Origin: Sipunculus nudus
Lineage: Eukaryota > Annelida > Sipuncula > Golfingiida > Sipunculidae
Assembly: GCA_026874595.1 (NCBI GenBank)
Contig: CM049318.1
Location: 45,178,456 to 45,242,455 of the forward strand
DNA: 64,000 nt
Direction: 5' to 3'
Shown: positions 1-10,129 of the stretch, piece after piece
Position numbering within the stretch: position 1 is the first letter of the stretch
Layout: every line of letters starts with the position of its first letter
Position numbers and translations under genes: made by a program
Notes under the pieces: generated by a model
Seen by the model: the letters and a program-made list of their open reading frames with translations, nothing else
Told to the model about the DNA's origin: nothing
Databases searched by the model: none

Positions 1-129
1 TCATTAGGCCATTTAGACCCTGTTACAAACGTCGTTTTCGCCGAAATCAGCTCGGTTTTCGCGTAATACAAGATCGTGTTTTGTGCAAAAATGACCGATT
101 TAAATTGCGAAAGAAGCGTTTTAGAAGCT
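1..129 (+). repeat. Representative 129-bp monomer made of six 21-bp sub-repeats
   Basis: Numbering from tcattaggcc as base 1, the unit has 53 G+C (41%) and 11 CpG. It contains an 8-bp palindrome ATTTAAAT at 98-105, GAAGCTTC across the unit boundary, and the near-perfect dyad TTTCG-C-CGAAA at about 37-47. A T-rich core (ttt or gtttt) recurs with TTT codons at 12, 36, 57, 99 and 120 and a gtt/ttt core at 78, giving spacings of 24, 21, 21, 21, 21 and 21. Aligned at these cores the blocks look alike, for example gttttcgccgaaatcag and gttttcgcgtaatacaag. The conceptual translation shows the same period as a Phe or Val about every 7 residues. I infer that the monomer arose from six copies of an ancestral 21-bp unit plus a 3-bp insertion. 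Confidence 0.75.
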
Positions 130-339
130 TCATTAGGCCATTTAGACCCTGTTACAAACGTCGTTTTCGCCGAAATCAGCTCGGTTTTCGCGTAATACAA
201 GATCGTGTTTTGTGCAAAAATGGCCGATTTAAATTGCGAAAGAAGCGTTTTAGAAGCTTCATTAGGCCATTTAGACCCTGTTACAAACGTCGTTTTCGCC
301 GAAATCAGCTCGGTTTTCGCGTAATACAAGATCGTGTTT

Positions 340-2390
340 TGTGCAAAAATGACCGATTTAAATTGCGAAAGACGCGTTTTAGAAGCTTCATTAGGCCATT
401 TAGACCCTGTTACAAACGTCGTTTTCGCCGAAATCAGCTCGGTTTTCGCGTAATACAAGATCGTGTTTTGTGAAAAAATGGCCGATTTAAATTGCGAAAG
501 AAGCGTTTTAGAAGCTTTATTAGGCCATTTAGACCCTGTTACAAACGTCGTTTTCGCCGAAATCAGCTCGGTTTTCGCGTAATACAAGATCGTGTTTTGT
601 GCAAAAATGGCCGATTTAAATTGCGAAAGAAGCGTTTAAAAGCTTCATAAGGCCATTTAGACCCTGTTACAATCGTCGTTTTCGCCGAAATCAGCTCGGT
701 TTTCGCGTAATACAAGATCGTGTTTTGTGCAAAAATGGCCGATTTAAATTGCGAAAGAAGCGTTTTAGAAGCTTCATTAGGCCATTTAGACCCTGTTACA
801 AACGTCGTTTTCGCCGAAATCAGCTCGGTTTTCGCGTAATACAAGATCGTGTTTTGTGCAAAAAAGGCCGATTTAAATTGCGAAAGAAGCGTTTTAGAAG
901 CTTCATTAGGCCATTAAGACCCTGTTACAAACGTCGTTTTCGCCGAAATCAGCTCGGTTTTCGCGTAATACAAGATCGTGTTTTGTGCAAAAATGGCCGA
1001 TTTAAATTGCGAAAGAAGCGTTTTAGAAGCTTCATTAGGCCATTTAGACCCTGTTACAAACGTCGTTTTCGCCGAAATCAGCTCGGTTTTCGCGTAATAC
1101 AAGATCGTGTTTTGTGCAAAAATGGCCGATTTAAATTGCGAAAGAAGCGTTTTAGAAGCTTCATTAGGCCATTTAGACCCTGTTACAAACGTCGTTTTCG
1201 CCGAAATCAGCTCGGTTTTCGCGTAATACAAGATCGTGTTTTGTGCAAAAATGGCCGATTTAAATTGCGAAAGAAGCGTTTTAGAAGCTTCATTAGGCCA
1301 TTAAGACCCTGTTACAAACGTCGTTTTCGCCGAAATCAGCTCGGTTTTCGCGTAATACAAGATCGTGTTTTGTGCAAAAATGGCCGATTTAAATTGCGAA
1401 AGAAGCGTTTTAGAAGCTTCATTAGGCCATTAAGACCCTGTTACAAACGTCGTTTTCGCCGAAATCAGCTCGGTTTTCGCGTAATACAAGATCGTGTTTT
1501 GTGCAAAAATGGCCGATTTAAATTGCGAAAGAAGCGTTTTAGAAGCTTCATTAGGCCATTTAGACCCTGTTACAAACGTCGTTTTCGCCGAAATCAGCTC
1601 GGTTTTCGCGTAATACAAGATCGTGTTTTGTGCAAAAATGGCCGATTTAAATTGCGAAAGAAGCGTTTTAGAAGCTTCATTAGGCCATTTAGACCCTGTT
1701 ACAAACGTCGTTTTCGCCGAAATCAGCTCGGTTTTCGCGTAATACAAGATCGTGTTTTGTGCAAAAATGGCCGATTTAAATTGCGAAAGAAGCGTTTTAG
1801 AAGCTTCATTAGGCCATTTAGACCCTGTTACAAACGTCGTTTTCGCCGAAATCAGCTCGGTTTTCGCGTAATACAAGATCGTGTTTTGTGCAAAAATGGC
1901 CGATTTAAATTGCGAAAGAAGCGTTTTAGAAGCTTCATTAGGCCATTTAGACCCTGTTACAAACGTCGTTTTCGCCGAAATCAGCTCGGTTTTCGCGTAA
2001 TACAAGATCGTGTTTTGTGCAAAAATGGCCGATTTAAATTGCGAAAGAAGCGTTTTAGAAGCTTCATTAGGCCATTTAGACCCTGTTATAAACGTCGTTT
2101 TCGCCGAAATCAGCTCGGTTTTCGCGTAATACAAGATCGTGTTTTGTGCAAAAATGGCCGATTTAAATTGCGAAAGAAGCGTTTTAGAAGCTTCATTAGG
2201 CCATTTAGACCCTGTTACAAACGTCGTTTTCGCCGAAATCAGCTCGGTTTTCGCGTAATACAAGATCGTGTTTTGTGCAAAAAGGCCGATTTAAATTGCG
2301 AAAGAAGCGTTTTAGAAGCTTCATTAGGCCATTTAGACCCTGTTACAAACGTCGTTTTCGCCGAAATCAGCTCGGTTTTCGCGTAATACA
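340..2390 (+). repeat. Higher-order block L1, copy 1
   Basis: An ordered series of variant monomers is shared with 14140-15415: gaccgat with gacgcg (351-373), gaaaaaatgg (471), gctttatt (511), caaaaaaggcc (860), TTAAG (914), gttata (2086) and caaaaaggcc (2279). Relative to this copy, the later one lacks one monomer near 635 (the tttaaaag variant) and five more between 914 and 2086. The rest keeps order and spacing. Ends are approximate because the intervening monomers are nearly identical. Confidence 0.8.
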
Positions 2391-2789
2391 AGATCGTGTT
2401 TTGTGCAAAAATGGCCGATTTAAATTGCGAAAGAAGCGTTTTAGAAGCTTCATTGGGCCATTTAGACCCTGTTACAAACGTCGTTTTCGCCGAAATCAGC
2501 TCGGTTTTCGCGTAATACAAGATCGTGTTTTGTGCAAAAATGGCCGATTTAAATTGCAAAAGAAGCGTTTTAGAAGCTTCCTTAGGCCATTTAGACCCTG
2601 TTACAAACGTCGTTTTCGCCGAAATCAGCTCGGTTTTCGCGTAATACAAGATCGTGTTTTGTGCAAAAATGGCCGATTTAAATTGCGAAAGAAGCGTTTT
2701 AGAAGCTTCATTAGGCCATTTAAACCCTGTTACAAACGTCGTTTTGGCCGAAATCAGCTCGGTTTTCGCGTAATACAAGATCGTGTTTT

Positions 2790-5680
2790 GTGCAAAAATG
2801 GCCGATTTAAATTGCGAAAGAAGCGTTTTAGAAGCTTCATTAGGCCATTTAGACCCTGTTACAAACGTCGTTTTCGCCGAAATCAGCTCGGTTTTCGCGT
2901 AATACAAGATCGTGTTTTGTGCAAAAATGGCCGATTTAAATTGCGAAAGAAGCGTTTTAGAAGCTTCATTAGGCCATTTAGACCCTGTTACAAACGTCGT
3001 TTTCGCCGAAATCAGCTCGGTTTTCGCGTAATACAAGATCGTGTTTTGTGCAAAAATGGCCGATTTAAATTGCGAAAGAAGCGTTTTAGAAGCTTCATTA
3101 GGCCATTTAGACCCTGTTACAAACGTCGTTTTCGCCGAAATCAGCTCGGTTTTCGCGTAATACAAGATCGTGTTTTGTGCAAAAATGGCCGATTTAAATT
3201 GCGAAAGAAGCGTTTTAGAAGCTTCATTAGGCCATTTAGACCCTGTTACAAACGTCGTTTTCGCCGAAATCAGCTCGGTTTTCGCGTAATACAAGATCGT
3301 GTTTTGTGCAAAAATGGCCGATTTTAATTGCGAAAGAAGCGTTTTAGAAGCTTCATTAGGCCATTTAGACCCTGTTACAAACGTCGTTTTCGCCGAAATC
3401 AGCTCGGTTTTCGCGTAATACAAGATCGTGTTTTGTGCAAAAATGGCCGATTTAAATTGCGAAAGAAGCGTTTTAGAAGCTTCATTAGGCCATTTAGACC
3501 CTGTTACAAACGTCGTTTTCGCCGAAATCAGCTCGGTTTTCGCGTAATACAAGATCGTGTTTTGTGCAAAAATGGCCGATTTAAATTGCGAAAGAAGCGT
3601 TTTAGAAGCTTCATTAGGCCATTTAGACCCTGTTACAAACGTCGTTTTCGCCGAAATCAGCTCGGTTTTCGCGTAATACAAGATCGTGTTTTGTGCAAAA
3701 ATGGCCGATTTAAATTGCGAAAGAAGCGTTTTAGAAGCTTCATTAGGCCATTTAGACCCTGTTACAAACGTCGTTTTCGCCGAAATCAGCTCGGTTTTCG
3801 CGTAATACAAGATCGTGTTTTGTGCAAAAATGGCCGATTTAAATTGCGAAAGAAGCGTTTTAGAAGCTTCATTAGGCCATTTAGACCCTGTTACAAACGT
3901 CGTTTTCGCCGAAATCAGCTCGGTTTTCGCGTAATACAAGATCGTGTTTTGTGCAAAAATGGCCGATTTAAATTGCGAAAGAAGCGTTTTAGAAGCTTCA
4001 TTAGGCCATTAAGACCCTGTTACAAACGTCGTTTTCGCCGAAATCAGCTCGGTTTTCGCGTAATACAAGATCGTGTTTTGTGCAAAAATGGCCGATTTAA
4101 ATTGCGAAAGAAGCGTTTTAGAAGCTTCATTAGGCCATTTAGACCCTGTTACAAACGTCGTTTTCGCCGAAATCAGCTCGGTTTTCGCGTAATACAAGAT
4201 CGTGTTTTGTGCAAAAATGGCCGATTTAAATTGCGAAAGAAGCGTTTTAGAAGCTTCATTAGGCCATTTAGACCCTGTTACAAACGTCGTTTTCGCCGAA
4301 ATCAGCTCGGTTTTCGCGTAATACAAGATCGTGTTTTGTGCAAAAATGGCCGATTTAAATTGCGAAAGAAGCGTTTTAGAAGCTTCATTAGGCCATTTAG
4401 ACCCTGTTACAAACGTCGTTTTCGCCGAAATCAGCTCGGTTTTCGCGTAATACAAGATCGTGTTTTGTGCAAAAATGGCCGATTTAAATTGCGAAAGAAG
4501 CGTTTTAGAAGCTTCATTAGGCCATTTAGACCCTGTTACAAACGTCGTTTTCGCCGAAATCAGCTCGGTTTTCGCGTAATACAAGATCGTGTTTTGTGCA
4601 AAAATGGCCGATTTAAATTGCGAAAGAAGCGTTTTAGAAGCTTCATTAGGCCATTTAGACCCTGTTACAAACGTCGTTTTCGCCGAAATCAGCTCGGTTT
4701 TCGCGTAATACAAGATCGTGTTTTGTGCAAAAATGGCCGATTTAAATTGCGAAAGAAGCGTTTTAGAAGCTTCATTAGGCCATTAAGACCCTGTTACAAA
4801 CGTCGTTTTCGCCGAAATCAGCTCGGTTTTCGCGTAATACAAGATCGTGTTTTGTGCAAAAATGGCCGATTTAAATTGCGAAAGAAGCGTTTTAGAAGCT
4901 TCATTAGGCCATTTAGACCCTGGTACAAACGTCGTTTTCGCCGAAATCAGCTCGGTTTTGCGTAATACAAGATCGTGTTTTGGGCAAAAACGGCTGTTGT
5001 CTGATGTAATAGAAGCCTTTTAGGATCTTCATTACCCGATTTAGACCCTGTTACAAACGTCGTTTTCGCCGAAATCAGCTCGGTTTTCGCGTAATACAAG
5101 ATCGTGTTTTGTGCAAAAATGGCCGATTTAAATTGCAAAAGAAGCGTTTTAGAAGCTTCCTTAGGCCATTTAGACCCTGTTACAAACGTCGTTTTCGCCG
5201 AAATCAGCTCGGTTTTCGCGTAATACAAGATCGTGTTTTGTGCAAAAATGGCCGATTTAAATTGCGAAAGAAGCATTTTAGAAGCTTCATTAGGCCATTT
5301 AAACCCTGTTACAAACGTCGTTTTGGCCGAAATCAGCTCGGTTTTCGCGTAATACAAGATCGTGTTTTGTGCAAAAATGGCCGATTTAAATTGCGAAAGA
5401 AGCGTTTTAGAAGCTTCATTAGGCCATTTAGACCCTGTTACAAACGTCGTTTTCGCCGAAATCAGCTCGGTTTTCGCGTAATACAAGATCGTGTTTTGTG
5501 CAAAAATGGCCGATTTAAATTGCGAAAGAAGCGTTTTAGAAGCTTCATTAGGCCATTTAGACCCTGTTACAAACGTCGTTTTCGCCGAAATCAGCTCGGT
5601 TTTCGCGTAATACAAGATCGTGTTTTGTGCAAAAATGGCCGATTTAAATTGCGAAAGAAGCGTTTTAGAAGCTTCATTAG
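2790..5680 (+). repeat. 34-mer higher-order repeat (period 4384 bp), copy 1
   Basis: Variant monomers here recur 4384 bp downstream in the same order: gattttaattg (TTTTA at 3322), TTAAG at 4009 and 4783, cctggtac near 4920, the diverged monomer at 4951-5040, caaaagaag near 5134, and agcattttag with ttaaaccc/ttttggcc near 5274-5330. The period equals 34 monomers minus 2 bp, and the shared indels keep the offset constant. Ends are set where markers stop matching. Confidence 0.85.
4951..5040 (+). repeat. Strongly diverged monomer, copy 1
   Basis: The segment from ctcggttttg to ttacccgat differs from the consensus by about 18 substitutions in 71 aligned bases, without an internal indel, plus one missing base in ttttgcgtaat. 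It reads aacggctgttgtctgatg where standard units read aatggccgatttaaattg. Both the SwaI/DraI and the HindIII sites are lost. The preceding monomer has cctggtac instead of cctgttac. The flanks are standard monomers. It probably descends from an older or differently derived satellite subtype carried along inside the higher-order repeat. Confidence 0.9.
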
Positions 5681-7173
5681 GCCATTAAGACCCTGTTACA
5701 AACGTCGTTTTCGCCGAAATCAGCTCGGTTTTCGCGTAATACAAGATCGTGTTTTGTGCAAAAATGGCCGATTTAAATTGCGAAAGAAGCGTTTTAGAAG
5801 CTTCATTAGGCCATTTAGACCCTGTTACAAACGTCGTTTTCGCCGAAATCAGCTCGGTTTTCGCGTAATACAAGAGCGTGTTTTGTGCAAAAATGGCCGA
5901 TTTAAATTGCGAAAGAAGCGTTTTAGAAGCTTCATTGGGCCATTTAGACCCTGTTACAAACGTCGTTTTCGCCGAAATCAGCTCGGTTTTCGCGTAATAC
6001 AAGATCGTGTTTTGTGCAAAAATGGCCGATTTAAATTGCAAAAGAAGCGTTTTAGAAGCTTCCTTAGGCCATTTAGACCCTGTTACAAACGTCGTTTTCG
6101 CCGAAATCAGCTCGGTTTTCGCGTAATACAAGATCGTGTTTTGTGCAAAAATGGCCGATTTAAATTGCGAAAGAAGCGTTTTAGAAGCTTCATTAGGCCA
6201 TTTAAACCCTGTTACAAACGTCGTTTTGGCCGAAATCAGCTCGGTTTTCGCGTAATACAAGATCGTGTTTTGTGCAAAAATGGCCGATTTAAATTGCGAA
6301 AGAAGCGTTTTAGAAGCTTCATTAGGCCATTTAGACCCTGTTACAAACGTCGTTTTCGCCGAAATCAGCTCGGTTTTCGCGTAATACAAGATCGTGTTTT
6401 GTGCAAAAATGGCCGATTTAAATTGCGAAAGAAGCGTTTTAGAAGCTTCATTAGGCCATTTAGACCCTGTTACAAACGTCGTTTTCGCCGAAATCAGCTC
6501 GGTTTTCGCGTAATACAAGATCGTGTTTTGTGCAAAAATGGCCGATTTAAATTGCGAAAGAAGCGTTTTAGAAGCTTCATTAGGCCATTTAGACCCTGTT
6601 ACAAACGTCGTTTTCGCCGAAATCAGCTCGGTTTTCGCGTAATACAAGATCGTGTTTTGTGCAAAAATGGCCGATTTAAATTGCGAAAGAAGCGTTTTAG
6701 AAGCTTCATTAGGCCATTTAGACCCTGTTACAAACGTCGTTTTCGCCGAAATCAGCTCGGTTTTCGCGTAATACAAGATCGTGTTTTGTGCAAAAATGGC
6801 CGATTTAAATTGCGAAAGAAGCGTTTTAGAAGCTTCATTAGGCCATTTAGACCCTGTTACAAACGTCGTTTTCGCCGAAATCAGCTCGGTTTTCGCGTAA
6901 TACAAGATCGTGTTTTGTGCAAAAATGGCCGATTTAAATTGCGAAAGAAGCGTTTTAGAAGCTTCATTAGGCCATTTAGACCCTGTTACAAACGTCGTTT
7001 TCGCCGAAATCAGCTCGGTTTTCGCGTAATACAAGATCGTGTTTTGTGCAAAAAGGCCGATTTAAATTGCGAAAGAAGCGTTTTAGAAGCTTCATTAGGC
7101 CATTTAGACCCTGTTACAAACGTCGTTTTCGCCGAAATCAGCTCGGTTTTCGCGTAATACAAGATCGTGTTTT

Positions 7174-10064
7174 GTGCAAAAATGGCCGATTTAAATTGCG
7201 AAAGAAGCGTTTTAGAAGCTTCATTAGGCCATTTAGACCCTGTTACAAACGTCGTTTTCGCCGAAATCAGCTCGGTTTTCGCGTAATACAAGATCGTGTT
7301 TTGTGCAAAAATGGCCGATTTAAATTGCGAAAGAAGCGTTTTAGAAGCTTCATTAGGCCATTTAGACCCTGTTACAAACGTCGTTTTCGCCGAAATCAGC
7401 TCGGTTTTCGCGTAATACAAGATCGTGTTTTGTGCAAAAATGGCCGATTTAAATTGCGAAAGAAGCGTTTTAGAAGCTTCATTAGGCCATTTAGACCCTG
7501 TTACAAACGTCGTTTTCGCCGAAATCAGCTCGGTTTTCGCGTAATACAAGATCGTGTTTTGTGCAAAAATGGCCGATTTAAATTGCGAAAGAAGCGTTTT
7601 AGAAGCTTCATTAGGCCATTTAGACCCTGTTACAAACGTCGTTTTCGCCGAAATCAGCTCGGTTTTCGCGTAATACAAGATCGTGTTTTGTGCAAAAATG
7701 GCCGATTTTAATTGCGAAAGAAGCGTTTTAGAAGCTTCATTAGGCCATTTAGACCCTGTTACAAACGTCGTTTTCGCCGAAATCAGCTCGGTTTTCGCGT
7801 AATACAAGATCGTGTTTTGTGCAAAAATGGCCGATTTAAATTGCGAAAGAAGCGTTTTAGAAGCTTCATTAGGCCATTTAGACCCTGTTACAAACGTCGT
7901 TTTCGCCGAAATCAGCTCGGTTTTCGCGTAATACAAGATCGTGTTTTGTGCAAAAATGGCCGATTTAAATTGCGAAAGAAGCGTTTTAGAAGCTTCATTA
8001 GGCCATTTAGACCCTGTTACAAACGTCGTTTTCGCCGAAATCAGCTCGGTTTTCGCGTAATACAAGATCGTGTTTTGTGCAAAAATGGCCGATTTAAATT
8101 GCGAAAGAAGCGTTTTAGAAGCTTCATTAGGCCATTTAGACCCTGTTACAAACGTCGTTTTCGCCGAAATCAGCTCGGTTTTCGCGTAATACAAGATCGT
8201 GTTTTGTGCAAAAATGGCCGATTTAAATTGCGAAAGAAGCGTTTTAGAAGCTTCATTAGGCCATTTAGACCCTGTTACAAACGTCGTTTTCGCCGAAATC
8301 AGCTCGGTTTTCGCGTAATACAAGATCGTGTTTTGTGCAAAAATGGCCGATTTAAATTGCGAAAGAAGCGTTTTAGAAGCTTCATTAGGCCATTAAGACC
8401 CTGTTACAAACGTCGTTTTCGCCGAAATCAGCTCGGTTTTCGCGTAATACAAGATCGTGTTTTGTGCAAAAATGGCCGATTTAAATTGCGAAAGAAGCGT
8501 TTTAGAAGCTTCATTAGGCCATTTAGACCCTGTTACAAACGTCGTTTTCGCCGAAATCAGCTCGGTTTTCGCGTAATACAAGATCGTGTTTTGTGCAAAA
8601 ATGGCCGATTTAAATTGCGAAAGAAGCGTTTTAGAAGCTTCATTAGGCCATTTAGACCCTGTTACAAACGTCGTTTTCGCCGAAATCAGCTCGGTTTTCG
8701 CGTAATACAAGATCGTGTTTTGTGCAAAAATGGCCGATTTAAATTGCGAAAGAAGCGTTTTAGAAGCTTCATTAGGCCATTTAGACCCTGTTACAAACGT
8801 CGTTTTCGCCGAAATCAGCTCGGTTTTCGCGTAATACAAGATCGTGTTTTGTGCAAAAATGGCCGATTTAAATTGCGAAAGAAGCGTTTTAGAAGCTTCA
8901 TTAGGCCATTTAGACCCTGTTACAAACGTCGTTTTCGCCGAAATCAGCTCGGTTTTCGCGTAATACAAGATCGTGTTTTGTGCAAAAATGGCCGATTTAA
9001 ATTGCGAAAGAAGCGTTTTAGAAGCTTCATTAGGCCATTTAGACCCTGTTACAAACGTCGTTTTCGCCGAAATCAGCTCGGTTTTCGCGTAATACAAGAT
9101 CGTGTTTTGTGCAAAAATGGCCGATTTAAATTGCGAAAGAAGCGTTTTAGAAGCTTCATTAGGCCATTAAGACCCTGTTACAAACGTCGTTTTCGCCGAA
9201 ATCAGCTCGGTTTTCGCGTAATACAAGATCGTGTTTTGTGCAAAAATGGCCGATTTAAATTGCGAAAGAAGCGTTTTAGAAGCTTCATTAGGCCATTTAG
9301 ACCCTGGTACAAACGTCGTTTTCGCCGAAATCAGCTCGGTTTTGCGTAATACAAGATCGTGTTTTGGGCAAAAACGGCTGTTGTCTGATGTAATAGAAGC
9401 CTTTTAGGATCTTCATTACCCGATTTAGACCCTGTTACAAACGTCGTTTTCGCCGAAATCAGCTCGGTTTTCGCGTAATACAAGATCGTGTTTTGTGCAA
9501 AAATGGCCGATTTAAATTGCAAAAGAAGCGTTTTAGAAGCTTCCTTAGGCCATTTAGACCCTGTTACAAACGTCGTTTTCGCCGAAATCAGCTCGGTTTT
9601 CGCGTAATACAAGATCGTGTTTTGTGCAAAAATGGCCGATTTAAATTGCGAAAGAAGCATTTTAGAAGCTTCATTAGGCCATTTAAACCCTGTTACAAAC
9701 GTCGTTTTGGCCGAAATCAGCTCGGTTTTCGCGTAATACAAGATCGTGTTTTGTGCAAAAATGGCCGATTTAAATTGCGAAAGAAGCGTTTTAGAAGCTT
9801 CATTAGGCCATTTAGACCCTGTTACAAACGTCGTTTTCGCCGAAATCAGCTCGGTTTTCGCGTAATACAAGATCGTGTTTTGTGCAAAAATGGCCGATTT
9901 AAATTGCGAAAGAAGCGTTTTAGAAGCTTCATTAGGCCATTTAGACCCTGTTACAAACGTCGTTTTCGCCGAAATCAGCTCGGTTTTCGCGTAATACAAG
10001 ATCGTGTTTTGTGCAAAAATGGCCGATTTAAATTGCGAAAGAAGCGTTTTAGAAGCTTCATTAG
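7174..10064 (+). repeat. 34-mer higher-order repeat (period 4384 bp), copy 2
   Basis: This is the second copy of the 2790-5680 block. TTTTA lies at 7706, TTAAG at 8393 and 9167, and the diverged monomer at 9335-9424, all at offset 4384. After about 10064 the copy gains one monomer, and the match resumes with an offset near 4514 (TTAAG near 10200, caagagcg at 10386, cattgggcc near 10448). A further partial copy of the start of this block lies at 12609-13296, where the TTTTA-to-TTAAG spacing of 687 bp is again exact. Confidence 0.85.
9335..9424 (+). repeat. Strongly diverged monomer, copy 2
   Basis: This carries the same diverged segment as at 4951-5040, exactly 4384 bp downstream, including the one-base deletion in ttttgcgtaat and the cctggtac change in the preceding monomer. 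The identical private changes show that the two were copied as part of the 34-mer higher-order unit. Confidence 0.9.
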
Positions 10065-10129
10065 GCCATTTAGACCCTGTTACAAACGTCGTTTTCGCCG
10101 AAATCAGCTCGGTTTTCGCGTAATACAAG

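Noticed and set aside
37-60. CENP-B box in the monomer
   Set aside because: Several positions (for example ttcgccgaaatcagc, and ttcggcgaaaacgac on the other strand) match about seven of the nine core bases, but none matches fully. Several equally good partial matches per monomer suggest chance in a CpG-rich unit.
64-90. Promoter or origin-like motif in the AT-rich part of the monomer (gcgtaatacaagatc)
   Set aside because: There is no recognisable core promoter or origin consensus, and the same sequence is in every unit, so there is no positional support.
4951-5040. Diverged monomer as an inserted mobile element
   Set aside because: It aligns to the standard unit over its full length without an internal indel and has no target-site duplication, so it is a monomer variant and not an insertion.
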